From assembly GCF_000182925.2 (NCBI RefSeq), contig NC_026501.1, positions 7,047,917 to 7,111,916 of the forward strand: 64,000 nucleotides of DNA. Direction: 5' to 3'. Under the pieces are notes generated by a model. It did no database searches. It was given only the letters and a program-made list of their open reading frames with translations, and had not been told where the DNA came from. The DNA comes from Neurospora crassa OR74A. Its lineage: Eukaryota > Ascomycota > Sordariomycetes > Sordariales > Sordariaceae. Position 1 is the stretch's first letter; every line of letters begins with the position of its first letter. A program made the position numbers and the translations under genes. This document shows, piece by piece, positions 34,377 through 50,090 of the stretch.

Positions 34377-35285
34377 ATGCAGATCACCAGCCTCCTCGTC
34401 CTTGCCGGCGTCCTCGGCGCCTCGGCCATGCCTTCTGGCCACGCCCACCTCCACCGCGCCGCCCACCAGCAGCGCGACCTCAAGTTCTACAAGGCCGAAA
34501 AGCACTTCCCCATCCCCATCCCTGCCGCCACCCCCTCCTCCTCCTCCGTCGCCGTTCCTTCCAGCACCACCGTTCCTGAGCCTGCCCAGTCCTCTGCGGC
34601 TGCTGCGACCGGGGACGACTCTTCTTCCGATGACGAGTACATTCCCTTCTGCGGCGAGAACAAGAACACCAAGCGCGTCACCTACGCTCAGATCATGTAC
34701 ACTGGCAACACCGGCGACGCTGACGGCTGCGAGTGGAACTCCAACTTGATGACCGTCCCCAAGAACATCGCCGACAAGTACCACAACCGCATGTACTACA
34801 CCAACGTTGCCGACGTGCCCTACCAGGTTGTTTGCGGCAACAAGATGGGTTCCAACCACGGCCTCAACGGCATGTTCAAGGTCGCTACCAACAAGCAGCT
34901 CGTCTTCACCCTCCAGCCTGGCGAGACCCAGCTCGTCGTCGCCGCCGCCAACACCCAGGGTGTCTGCGCTTTCTCTGCCGAGGAGGTTCCCACCACTACG
35001 AACGGCCAGTTTGCCGGTAACTGGGCCGAGTTCGACTTTGAGAACAGCAGCAACGGTGGCTGGTCTGGTGCCGACTGCTCTTCTCTCGTTGCCCAGGCTG
35101 CCGGTATGGACGTTCCCGGCTGCCAGATTTGCGGCCACGACACCTGCTCCACCATTCTCCCCGGTGGCTTTGGTACCAACGCCTACACCAAGGGTATGGA
35201 GGCTGAGGACGGTGTTGGCCTCAACATCGCGAGCGGCCAGCAGGTCACCCTCAACATCAAGGTCGGCTACAGCGGCAAGGACTAA
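34377..35285 (+). CDS. Secreted Asp f 4-like allergen family protein
   Basis: Intronless frame of 302 residues from MQITSLLVLAGVLGASAMP, a signal peptide; ATG context GACAAGATGC. A His-rich start of the mature chain and a Ser/Pro/Ala linker (about residues 45-85) precede the conserved domain. That domain shows GDADGCEWNSNLMTVP, YQVVCGNKMGSNHG, QPGETQLVVAA, NTQGVCAF, WSGADCSSLVAQ and MDVPGCQICGHDTCS. This matches the Asp f 4 family of secreted fungal proteins, whose biochemical role is unknown. Codon use is strongly C-ending, suggesting high expression. The related in-frame extension upstream (34326) is probably leader. Confidence 0.9.
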   Translation: MQITSLLVLAGVLGASAMPSGHAHLHRAAHQQRDLKFYKAEKHFPIPIPAATPSSSSVAVPSSTTVPEPAQSSAAAATGDDSSSDDEYIPFCGENKNTKRVTYAQIMYTGNTGDADGCEWNSNLMTVPKNIADKYHNRMYYTNVADVPYQVVCGNKMGSNHGLNGMFKVATNKQLVFTLQPGETQLVVAAANTQGVCAFSAEEVPTTTNGQFAGNWAEFDFENSSNGGWSGADCSSLVAQAAGMDVPGCQICGHDTCSTILPGGFGTNAYTKGMEAEDGVGLNIASGQQVTLNIKVGYSGKD

Positions 35286-36993
35286 ACATTTCGTTGCCGA
35301 AATAGAAACCTTTGTCTCCGATTCATGACGATGACCGATGGAGCCTTGTAGGCAGCCTGATTTATGGTGGTTCAATGTGGTCCTTCCTATCTTGCTTTCT
35401 TGTTATATACTTCACGAAGGGGCGGCGTGGTGTGCTTGGAAAATTGGTGCTTCCCCGGCGAGGGTACGGGCTACGTTATCTAGGCATTTGTTAATCCAAT
35501 ACCATTTTTGATGACTCGAATCAATCGTTGGTCGTGTGGTGATATCCGTTATTTTTCAAAAAGTCCACTTCATCACTTACCTGCGGCATTCCTGTTTGCA
35601 AGATCTCATGTGCGCCGGCAATGAATGCTAACAAACAGCAGCCGCGCCACGCCACAGATAGAACTGCGCGGCATTTGACACCACCACCACGCATGGCTTC
35701 TAAATATACTAGTATCATCGCTCGAATACGAGAATCAATCCACGCGAAGCAGGGATAATTATGCCGATCAAACCCAAAATAAAAGCGCACATGGCGACAT
35801 AGGGTTCCACGGCCCAATTCCCTCTCTGGGAGCCGGCCTCCTGGGGGAATTGCAATCAATGCGAACAAAGGCATAGGAAAACACCACAGTCCTGGGCCGT
35901 GGTAGACTTCGTTGATTAGTTGGAGGATCCGATGGAGTGGTTGGTTGTTGGTAGCACAAAGTGAGAGGGCGGGGTTTCCTGTACCTACGTATTCCGTCCC
36001 TTCCGTTCCTAGAGGTACTCTTACTGGGACGTAAGAGGTAGTTGTTATGCTTATTCCAACCTACACTACAGCCGCCCCCCTTCGATGTCCCGGCGGTTTC
36101 TTGATGATGCCCCCCTGGATCATTATCAACGACGGGAGTCTCCTCAAGATTTGTTGTTGGCTTGATATTTCCTTGTGCTTGTGCTCCTTTTCTTCGGCTT
36201 CTTTTGCTCTTTTATTCACGAGTCCAGTCCCCCCCTGAAAATAATAGCAGGGTTGGATTGGAACCGACCTGAAGTTTGACACCACGTTACTGATCAATGT
36301 CTTCGTTATGTTCCGTGTCATCTCAGCTTGCGTGATAATGTTTTTGGAAGCTATTGCTGCTGGCTGGCCGCTAACTAGCAGCCGTCAATTTATTCCCATG
36401 CATCAGCGTTATTGTGGCACAAGTCTGCATCCAACGCATGACGTGCCTGATGCAAGGCAAGGTACTTTCTCTTGCCTTACCTCTCCTTTCCCCCCTCTAA
36501 GCGGACGATGTGTACTTACCCACGCACCACTGGATGCATTAAGGTCTGGTAGTGAAAGCACTTTATGCTTACATCCGGTTAGGCATCGAATCAGTAAATA
36601 ATAAGCTGCGAAGCTGGCATCTCTCTTTGGGTCGAAGCGTGCACGCCGGTGTCTGAATGTTGCTGTGCGTCTTGCATTGTGTGTTGCTATCATACTTACA
36701 TCAGAAGCGCCTTCAACATGCTTTTTGTCACTTTCCCCGCGTCGTGTGACCCAAGAGAAAGGGGACATTGAAATGGTTTCAGTTTCCGCTCCTCACTGAT
36801 TATTTTTTTTGTACTACAGTTGCACAATTGTTGAATGACACGTGGGACTATGTTCGAGGGTCGTGGTTCGAAAGACGTGTGATGAAAGTGCTTTTGTGTC
36901 ATGATAGCATATGCAAGTATGGAACTATGTGCTTTGAAGGTGTTCAAATTTTCAATGTAGAAGCATCCTGCTAGTGATTCTAATGCCTCCCCT
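35286..36993. other. 1.7-kb intergenic between convergent genes
   Basis: Between the stops of the Asp f 4-like gene and the beta-galactosidase gene. It contains 3' flanks, an AT-rich stretch (36180-36350) and no frame with recognisable features. Confidence 0.45.
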
Positions 36994-41742
<4,749 letters not shown>

Positions 41743-43450
41743 ATGGCTCACAGCATAAACGAAAAGGAGGCCATGGGTGCCCATGACGATGCCTTCCCAG
41801 AATCCGATATTACTGTCCAGTTGGCCCATGATGTCGACAACACAAAGTACTCGCCCTGGTCCAAGAGCATGTTCCGCCTCTACCTTGTCCTCGCGTGTGC
41901 CTACCTCTGCGGATGTCTCAATGGGTACGATGGAAGTCTGATGGGAGGCTTAAACGGTATGAAAGCCTACCAGAACTACTTCCATATGTATGTGTTCATC
42001 GGCCAAGACACCCATAAGTGATACATCAGCTAACCTCTTGGGTTCTTCCAGGTCCACTGCAGGCTCGGGAACCGGCCTTGTTTTCGCCATGTATAACATT
42101 GGCAGTGTTGCTGCCGTTTTCTTCACCGCCCCTGTCAACGACTGGTTCGGGCGTCGCTGGGGCATGTTCACAGGTGCTCTTGTCATTATCATTGGCACGT
42201 GTGTCCAAGCCACGACACATACCAAATCCCAGTTCCTAGGCGGTCGCTTCGTCCTCGGTTTCGGCGTCAGCTTCTGTTGCGTATCAGCCCCTTGCTATGT
42301 CAGCGAGATGGCTCACCCCAAGTGGCGCGGCACCCTGACAGGCTTGTATAATACGACCTGGTACATTGGCTCTATTATCGCTTCGTGGGTCGTCTATGGT
42401 TGCTCCTATATCGAGAACAACAAGGACGCGTGGCGGATTCCCATCTGGTGCCAAATGATCACCTCCGGAATCGTGTGCTTGGGAGTCTTTTGGTTGCCCG
42501 AGAGTCCCAGGTGGCTCGTGGCTCAAGACAGGTACGAAGAAGCTGCCAAAATCCTGGCCACCTACCACGGCGAAGGCCGGCTCGACCACCCTCTAGTACA
42601 GCTGCAACTCAAGGAGATGGCCAACCAGATCTCGTCAGAGGCATCCGACAAGAAGTGGTACGATTACCACGAGCTTTGGAACACTCACTCCGCCCGTCGC
42701 CGCCTTATCTGCGTCCTCGGCATGGCCTGCTTTGGCCAAGTCAGCGGCAATAGCTTGTCCTCCTATTACATGGTCAACATGCTCAAATCAGCCGGTATTA
42801 CCGATGAGCACAAGGTATTGGCGCTGAACGGTATCAACCCGGCCTTGTCGCTCATCGGCGCCGTAATGGGAGCACGCATGACCGATGTCGTTGGCCGCCG
42901 TCCTCTTCTGCTCTACACAATCGTCTTCTCTTCCACCTGCTTCGCCATTATGACGGGTACCAGTAAACTCGCAATGCCGGGCCATGTTGGTAACCTTGAC
43001 GACGCTGATACTCAAGCTCTCACCCCATCCCAACGTGCTGCCGCTAACACGACCATTGCCTTTATCTTTATATTTGGCATTGTCTTTTCTTTCGGATGGA
43101 CGGCCTTGCAGTCCATGTATATTGCGGAGACACTCCCTACAGCTACCCGCGCAAAAGGCACTGCTGTCGGAAATTTCGTATCTGCTGCTTCGTCTGTCGT
43201 TCTTCAATATTCCTCTGGGCCTGCTTTCGAGAAGATCGGGTACTACTTTTATCTCGTTTTTGTGTTTTGGGACCTCATTGAAGGTGTCCTGATCTTCTTC
43301 TATTTCCCTGAAACCAAGGATCGCACCCTCGAAGAACTCGAGGAAGTGTTCTCGGCTCCTAACCCGGTCAAGAAAAGCCTGGAGAAGAGGAGTGCGCAGA
43401 CAGTATTGAACACCATGGGAGCGCCGGATGACGAGAAAGTTACAATTTAG
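41743..43450 (+). CDS. MFS lactose-permease-like sugar transporter
   Basis: Plasma-membrane major facilitator of the fungal sugar porter family, closest in look to Lac12/LacpA-type disaccharide permeases. Exons 41743-41987 and 42052-43450 give 547 residues from [16 protein letters not shown]. Motifs include [16 protein letters not shown] in helix 1, [12 protein letters not shown] in loop 2-3, [27 protein letters not shown] and [16 protein letters not shown]. Twelve hydrophobic segments are expected. The 5' neighbour is the beta-galactosidase gene, whose product would hydrolyse an imported galactoside. Transport of lactose or another galactoside is inferred from this context, since the sequence alone does not fix substrate (cellodextrin-type porters are related). 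Confidence 0.92.
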
Positions 43451-44012
43451 TTTGGTCAATGGAACTTGTGCGTGATTAAATGGAGGTCAAGCCCATGATT
43501 CCGATGGCCAATCAATATTTTCATCAGCCCAACCTTCACACGTTGGTGTGATTATAAGAGAGTACACTAGGGTTCGTTGCTACAGAGTTCAACTACGGAC
43601 CGTAAGCGCCTGGCCTTGCTCATTATAAAAGTGCTGAGCACAGTCTATCGTAAAGTCATGGCCCAACAATTTCCGGACAAGAAGTTCCAGCTTTCGTATA
43701 CCACGACGGCTTCATGGCTTGATACCAGGGACCGAGCCTGGCATGATAGCCTGTTCCTGTAAGCTACCTCCCCTCGTTCAAATCATTCCCAACCCCAGAC
43801 CCCTTGTCTCGGTAGTCTCCGCTTTCCCCGCATTATTAGGGCCAGGGGGGTATGGCTGGAATGTCCCGGACCATCGCGTCCCTTTTCTCCCTCTTCACCT
43901 CTTGACGCCGGGTCTTAGTTAGCAGTCCTTTGAAACCGGACCGCTTCGAATCAAGCTAAAAGTGTTGATAGCCTTCTACGCCGATCCTGCATGGAAGTAA
44001 TGATGATGCAAG
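43451..44012. other. Intergenic: permease 3' flank and transcription factor promoter
   Basis: 560 bases between two rightward genes. No gene is seen; the last 100 bases before the ATG at 44013 should include the leader. Confidence 0.5.
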
Positions 44013-46702
44013 ATGGCCATGGAGAACGACACCAGTAGCGGGCCATCAAGGAAGCGGCTCAGAACATCCCACGCAGTGAGTTTTGCTTTTTTTCTGAATT
44101 TCGTCCCATGTTGCTTAAAGGGGTCATCCGCTTATGCAACTTACTATCCAAGTGTGACTTGTGCCGGTTCAGAAAAATAAGGTTTGTTGATCCTCGTATC
44201 GTTCCCTTGGCTACCCGCATGTGCATCCTGCAAAGGTGCCATGCCGCTGTGGTGGAGGTGTTTTGAACCTGGAGTTCATGCCGCTTACTTTCCTGATGAT
44301 AGATGTGACGGTGATACGCCATGTGCGGCTTGTGTCGCAACTGAAAACGACTGCACTTATGGATCTGAAGCCAACTCGTGAGTGATACCATTACGTCTGG
44401 CATTCCTTTGATTAAACAGATCACTGGCTGACAAAATAAACCACAGGAGAGGAAAGAGTGATCTCATCCTGGAAGGGGTGTTGCGTGTTGAGAAGTATCT
44501 TCACGAGTTGAATGCAAACATTGTCAGCTGCCCTTCTCACTCATCGCATCTCCGGCACTAACATTCGTATACCTAGGCAGCATCGCCACACTTCGTTAGT
44601 CGCAGTTCTTCTCATCATGTACTGTCATCCGCGGTCGGCTCGTCAGTTGGTAGAGGGAGCTTCTCCGGAGGCTCCCTAACCGACCTGCGCATTACACCTC
44701 GCCCTACCCTCTGTCCACATCCGGACGAGCTAGACAACGCTAACAACCTGGAGAATGCTGTTCTTGAATCACGGCACACTTCTACAACGGAGTCGATATT
44801 ACAATGGCCCCATTTCGACGTCTTTCCTAGTCTTCGCAAGGACTACACTTCCATCTTCCACCTTGAGCAGTCTCGTCCTCGCATCAAGACGAAGAAAAGA
44901 GACATTTATCCGTATATGACAGAAGAAGAGGTCGACAGCATTTTGGATGCTTTCGGCCATGCCGTCAACTTCTGGTATCCTACAACGTCAAGCGATCAGC
45001 TACATAATGCTCGGGCACTCATCACGAACGGAAACTTTGAAGACAACGATGAGCTCTGCGTCTGCCTTGCTTTACTCGTCATGGCACTGGGTTGTGCAAG
45101 CAAGGTGACGGCAGGCTTGATGGAAAGCGCTGCTGTCCCTGAGAGCGAACAGAGACGCAGAGCAACTTATCGTGCAACGGGCGATATGTATTTCGAGAGT
45201 GCGCTCAAGAAGCTTTACGTTGCCCACATGGATGTCAGCTCCATAGCCACACAGTGTCTTTTCTTCGTAGCGTGAGTTTCTTTGGCTTCAATGTGCCTTA
45301 ACCACCCTCCATCTTTCCAGCTCATTTTCCGACTAATACTAATCTCTCAACCTTCAGTCTTTACTTCGCCTTCCTTCGCCGTCCCCTCCAAGCATGGGAG
45401 TATATTTCCGCCGCAGCCACCAAGTGTCTCCTTCTCCTTTCATACTCTTCCCAAGATTCCACTTCCGAAGATCAAGAACGTATTCGCCGCATCTTTTGGT
45501 CCTGCTACATTCTCGAATCGGATTACTTAGCTGAGCTCTCCAACTTGCCGCTATCAGGTATTGCTCGTGTTGAATCCTCAGTTCCGCTACCAGATGCATG
45601 GTATAGCACGCATTCGAACGCCCAAGAGGAGGAGCAGAGCTCTTTGTACTTTTTGGCCTGTATCTCGATGAGGAGGCTGCTGAATCGAGTACATCAGCTA
45701 CTGTATGCTAGGGGAACAGGCGCGAGTTTGGATGATAAGCGGTTCCCTGGCATTGTGAAGGAGCTGGATCATCAGTTGGATGAGTGGAGGACTGTGCTGC
45801 CAGAAGCCTTTGCTTTCGAGGTTGAGTGGCCGCCAGTCGGTGCGAAGCACAATATCACCGGAGTAAAGACGGAGCATGGGGGGTTCCTGAGGCAAAGGTA
45901 TCTCACTTGTAGGAGTGTCATCTACCGGCCGTAAGTTACAACTCGTTCGCTACCCTCAAGCGAACCTGGAAGATACCTAGCCATTAACCTTCTGCCACAG
46001 ATATCTTATGTGGATGCTAAGCAGTTCGAATGCCGGCTCCAGCCCCGTAACCAGCCCAATTACAACAACCGGTGGATCCAGTGGCATCCAAGGTCCTCTG
46101 GCCTCCGTTCCAGCAAGCAGCACGGCCGTCCGCGTGAACAGTACCACTACCCCGTCAGCTATGAACATAAAGCTAGCAGAACACGAAGTCCTAGCTAACT
46201 GCAAGTCTTGCCTGGATGCATGTTTGCTTCACATCTTGAACCTTAGGGGGTTTTCTCAGACCTTATTAGTTGACACGTGGATCTGTTCACTTTCGTGCGT
46301 CGCTCTCCTTTTCTTTTCTTTTCTTTTCTTTTCTTTTCTTTTCTTTTCTTTTCTTTTCTTTTCTTTTCTTTTCTTTTCTTTTCCATTCTTGTCTTTTATT
46401 TCCATACATTATTCGAATTGAATCCAGTACTGACACCCAAAAAAAAAAACAGAATGGCAGGCGCAATGCTCGTTCTCTTGGCCGCCTGCCGGATATCTTT
46501 GCTCAAAGACCTCATCGGGCCCGAGATCCTTCAAGCGGGAAGCCACTTGAGGGAATTGTTGGTAGGATGGCAGAAAGTGCAAGGAGATCCGAGCTCGCCC
46601 AGCGTGAATCAAAGTATACATATTATCAAGGAGGCTGAGAGGTTCATCAGACAGGTCTATAAGGGTGGAAAGGATGAAGAGCAAGGCCGCATTGAGGAGT
46701 AA
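44013..46702 (+). CDS. Zn2Cys6 transcription factor next to the galactoside genes
   Basis: Fungal binuclear-zinc regulator. Eight exons fit in phase: 44013-44075, 44153-44181, 44303-44377, 44447-44522, 44577-45271, 45358-45930, 46001-46294, 46453-46702; 684 residues. Three exons build the DNA-binding domain: after RKRLRTSHA the cysteines fall at 22, 25, 32, 38, 41 and 48 (CDLCRFRKIRCDGDTPCAAC, then VATENDC), a perfect C-X2-C-X6-C-X5-C-X2-C-X6-C. A linker, an RDIYPYMTEEEVDSILDAF segment and a helical middle homology region (AWEYISAAATKCLLLL, RIFWSCYILESDYLAEL) follow. A (CTTTT)15 tract lies in the last intron. The role in regulating the neighbouring permease and beta-galactosidase is inference from position. 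Confidence 0.88.
46308..46382 (+). repeat. (CTTTT)15 microsatellite in an intron
   Basis: Fifteen uninterrupted copies of CTTTT start 13 bases inside the last intron (46295-46452) of the Zn2Cys6 gene. The intron is 158 nt, about twice the length of the others, mostly because of this tract; the pyrimidine-rich repeat lies about 70 bases before the 3' splice site. Confidence 0.97.
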
Positions 46703-46776
46703 GATGGCAGATCGCATGGACCGCGAAAAGAGACCAATCTCAAAATGAGAGAATATGGACCCAATTTCATCATAAA

Positions 46777-46877
46777 GGCAAGATGGCCGAGCGGTCTAAG
46801 GCGCCACGTTAAGGTTAACCCTTAATCCGAGATATCCGTGGTCCGAAAGGGCGTGGGTTCGAATCCCACTCTTGTCA
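46777..46877 (+). tRNA. tRNA-Leu (AAG), with intron
   Basis: Acceptor GGCAAGA pairs with TCTTGTC (one G-T), discriminator A. D arm GCCGAGCGGTCTAAGGC and the long variable arm (TCCGAAAGGGC) are typical of leucine tRNAs. Anticodon stem CCACG/CGTGG with loop TTAAGG then a 21-nt intron at 46815-46835 gives anticodon AAG. T arm GTGGG TTCGAAT CCCAC. Confidence 0.92.
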
Positions 46878-48599
46878 AACTCAATTGTCTCCACTTCTCT
46901 GAAGTCGGTGATTCGCTTTTTCCTTTTCTACCTTTTTTCACTTTTGGTATTTCTGTTGTCTTGGTTTTTTCCAATTTTTTTTTCTTTCCGGATCTGAGGA
47001 TGGCAGCTCCTGGCCTTGTGCTTCCCTCTAGTAGTGTGGTTGCAACCCATTCCATATCGTATGCTGTGCTAATCAAGGAGCAGACGGCTAGCTACCTCTA
47101 CATTACCTTGTCTTTACTTTCAAAGGGCCGAAGACATCAAGCCTAGCTAGGCAAACAGCACGAAGTGGAATGTCCTGTGACGTTCGACCTTCTATCTAGA
47201 CCAGCTGGTCCCCAGTTCTGGCCGTTGGGCCTTGCACCACTCGTCGAACTGAAGAACCGCGCTGCCGGCGATGCCAATAGTACAAAGGAAGAGCGAGTCG
47301 CTCCATGTCTCGTGAGTCCCGTCGGGAAATTAGCCGATGGTGCGCAGGGCATTGTCGATACGGAGCTTCCAGTAGTCGTAGGACTGGCCTATTTCGTTGG
47401 TGCAATAGGATCACCTTGCTTGAATCCAGACCTTTTTTTCATTGCTAAACTAACATCTTCGTGGAGGGACATGACCATACAAGGCTTGAAAGTGTTTACC
47501 TCCAAGATTTCTCGCTAGAGGTACATTTATCGAGTCCTTCTAGTACCGTGTCAAAGATTTCCGAACTCATAACCTGAGCAATTTTCGGTAGTCGTTTCTC
47601 ACCAGCGATGGAAAGAACCAGCGTCTCGGTCTCGGCAGCACACAGCCTTACCTTGATGACAATGTAGCTTTCTCGGTACCTATAACTGAGTGAAGAAAAG
47701 GTTGCTGGTAAGCGTGGGGGTTGAAGGCAAGTTCAAAGCATGTTGCAACGCAAAGGCGTACTGCCCATGTCCCCCTTCAATTCTCCGTGTATAGTACCAC
47801 GAGACCCAGTTGGTCAGTCCTACATTTGAGCTAGTGCCTGGCTTATGGTGATGCTAGGTCATTGAATAACCCGTCAGTTTGGAACCAGGCTACTGAACTT
47901 TTCATGCCCTTGTTGGGTGCCTTCTTGTTGCAAGGAAAGAGCCACGCGGACTGTGCAACATACCGCAGTAGCAACGGATGAAAGCCCAGAAAGCGCTTCC
48001 GGCTGACGATGTTGGTAAGTGAACATTTGTATACCTTATCCTGCTTCGTCAGATCTCCAATTTAGACAGTCCTATGACCCTCGAGCTGTGCCGAGGAGAC
48101 GACTACCTAATGATGGTAGAGGTAGAGGTACTCTCGTGACCATCAAGGTCAATACTTCACATCCCCTTCCTCTTCGAGCTCTTCAGCAACGTTGCTGCGG
48201 CTTACATCGCTTTCTACCCGCTAACAGGCCATACGTTGGAACCTGAAGTTCTCCAAAGTCCGGTTCCACCAGGTAAAAGTCATACGTCTTAGATTACCCT
48301 CAACCGGTGAAAGCGCTTCCGCGGAGCCTACCTTTATCGACTGAAGTATAATCAACAAGCTCGCACTTACAGGCAGTTCGCAGTTCTCTCAACTTGACCT
48401 TTTCATTTCCTCTTTGAAACTCGGGCAAGCGATTCCAAACCCATGACTTATACGCGAGTCATGTTCACAGTGTCTAAGTTACAACAAGAGATAACAAAAA
48501 GAAAAAGGATGACCCCTGCTCTTCCCTCCTAAGCATCCATTTTTGTTTCGGCCACAACTCCACTACGACCACGTCGAAAACAACAAAAAGAAAAGTTGA
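46878..48599. other. 1.7-kb stretch between tRNA genes
   Basis: It contains a T-rich patch directly after tRNA-Leu (46918-46990) and a possible decayed coding fragment on the minus strand (described separately at 47182-47400). The rest holds no frame with recognisable features; a GAGGTAGAGGTA word is near 48118. Confidence 0.45.
47182..47400 (-). pseudogene. Possible decayed coding fragment
   Basis: One minus-strand frame reads like ordinary protein: NEIGQSYDYWKLRIDNALRTIG, then, after a TAA codon, FPDGTHETWSDSLFLCTIG, IAGSAVLQFDEWCKAQ and a final stop. Amino-acid composition and codon use on both sides of the internal stop look coding, but I recognise no family and see no flanking exons. 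It may be a gene relic, or a chance frame. Confidence 0.3.
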
Positions 48600-48688
48600 T
48601 GCGGTTTGTGTGGATCGAACACACGACCTTCAGATTTATGAGTGAAGTGGACTTCAGTCTGACGCTCTCCCAACTGAGCTAAACCCGC
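48600..48688 (-). tRNA. tRNA-Phe (GAA), with 16-nt intron
   Basis: GCGGGTTTAGCTCAGTTGGG start, D arm GCTC/GAGC, anticodon stem TCAGA/TCTGA, loop CTGAAG then a 16-nt intron at 48636-48651, anticodon GAA, T arm GTGTG TTCGATC CACAC. The acceptor has one mismatch (fifth pair). A 16-nt intron in tRNA-Phe is what I recall for N. crassa. Confidence 0.95.
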
Positions 48689-49739
48689 CTTGTTGAAAGA
48701 CGGGCCAAGATGTCGAGTTTATCATAATGGGTTGAGTGAATTGCTGCCGTGCCGCATGCTGAAGTGGTGATGCGCTGATGCGGATGGTTAGTCTGGAACA
48801 ACTTGAGCATCAAAGATGGAAGAAACGCTTGGTTGTTTCCTTTAATTTAAGGGGATGACAGTTGGGGGAAAGAAGGACTTTGAAACCTTTGAGAAATCTC
48901 GAAATTCGGACCCGACCCAGCTTCGAAACCAAGGACACTACCTCTATATTACAACGCCTAACCCCCCTCCAAGGAAAGATGCATTGGCCAGGAAACATTG
49001 ATTGTGGTTGTTGTCCAACAACTACAACGCATGTCTGGAAACAGGTTTTCCCACTACGGTACTTATATAGTTTCTTCCACCAGTCAGCCGGCAACTCTGT
49101 CTTTACTCGCTTCATCTCAATCTCAAGCCTGATATCTGCTCTCTGGCGATCCAACACCCCCCAGCCTCTTTGGCAGTTTGGTATGCTTCGGCATGGTTGC
49201 TTCGCTGCTCAGAGGGTTTGGTCCTTGCCCGCTTGTTTGGATTCATCTCGAGCATACCTAGGTAATGTCGTTGATCTTCTTTGTTCTTCCTCCAAGCAAG
49301 CACTTCATGTAAGGTAGCTTGCCAGTCGCTGTCGTGTTGGGCCCCCTCGAGTTCCAGTCCTGAGCGCCCGAACTGGTCCCGGCAACTCGCTAGCGTGATT
49401 AAGAAGTACAAGTTGCAAGAAAACTGGGTTGTGCCGTGGTCTCGCTGGTTCGAGGCGGTTATCGACAAGGTCAATCCTTCCTCTCTTTTTTTTTTTTTTT
49501 TTTTTTTTTTTTATTTTATGTTTTTTTTTTTTTTTTTCTCGTCTTTTTCCTTGTTTTTGTGGGGGGGAGGGGGGGGGTGGGGGGGGGTGGGGGGGTGTTT
49601 CTTTTTTTTTCTTTTTTTTTGTGTTTATTTCTTTCTTGTCAAGAGCGTGGGCTGGGGTGGTGTCTTTATTGGGTTTATGAACAACTTGTGGTCGATGGGG
49701 CACTCCAGCCCACGCTACTAAATCTCCTTATCTCCCTCA
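48689..49739. other. 1-kb stretch ending in a homopolymer tract
   Basis: No gene is supported. Open frames around 48810-49474 on both strands have no recognisable features. 49486-49620 is the T/G homopolymer tract. Confidence 0.45.
49486..49620 (+). repeat. Compound homopolymer tract (T-run, G-run, T-run)
   Basis: Roughly 45 almost unbroken T, a short T-rich bridge, then about 40 almost unbroken G with scattered T/A, then two runs of 9-10 T. Every frame through it is low-complexity Phe/Gly or Lys/Pro and should be ignored. Such tracts are prone to sequencing error, so the exact length is unreliable. Confidence 0.95.
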
Positions 49740-50090
49740 TGAGTGGCCTTTTGAGTTGCAGAATTCGACTTGGCCTCGGCCTGAAACTGTTCTCATGAAG
49801 ATTTGTCAGGCTCGGCGATGACGAACTCTCCGTCAGCATTGACCATGATGCTGGGAAAACAACACAAAAAGATATACGACGATTGTTAATGGTCTGGTCC
49901 TTGTTGTCCCGCTGGGCCGTTGCTTTGTTTATTGTCTTGACGAAGGATTTGGGAACGCCGATGGTTCGTTTTACGCGAGAACGGTTGTCATAGTCGGGGT
50001 CGTCGTTGATTGGACCTCAAACAGCGCGTGTCGTCCAGCACGTACAGGCGCCGCAGGTGAATCCTGCGCACCGAGGGCGGTGGGCTGTTC
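49740..50090 (-). pseudogene. Decayed fragment of an Mpe1/RBBP6-type gene
   Basis: Mpe1/RBBP6 is a subunit of the cleavage and polyadenylation factor, with DWNN, zinc-knuckle and RING domains. Here the stretch after the CCHC knuckle is legible on the minus strand: NDDPDYDNRSRVKRTIGVPK then SFVKTI, and further on IMVNADGEFVIAEPDKSS. A TGA follows where the family has Trp (about 49793-49795), then EQFQAEAKS continues in the same frame. Upstream only GFTCGAC recalls the knuckle, with a TGA nearby. DWNN and RING domains are absent. It is therefore a partial duplicate in decay, not the working gene. The TGG-to-TGA change is of the type RIP produces. Confidence 0.65.

Noticed and set aside
34335-35375. 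346-codon frame antisense to the Asp f 4-like gene
   Set aside because: Val/Gly/Leu-rich shadow of a highly codon-biased gene; the sense frame has a signal peptide and family motifs.
44184-44381. Alternative zinc-cluster-like frame with CASCK
   Set aside because: Spacing to the later cysteines is wrong; the micro-exon model restores the perfect Zn2Cys6 spacing and the basic RFRKIR stretch.
46270-46638. Phe/Leu/Ser-repeat protein frames through the CTTTT tract
   Set aside because: Product of the microsatellite inside an intron, not a protein.
49429-49703. Poly-Phe/Gly and poly-Lys/Pro frames
   Set aside because: Artefact of the T/G homopolymer tract.
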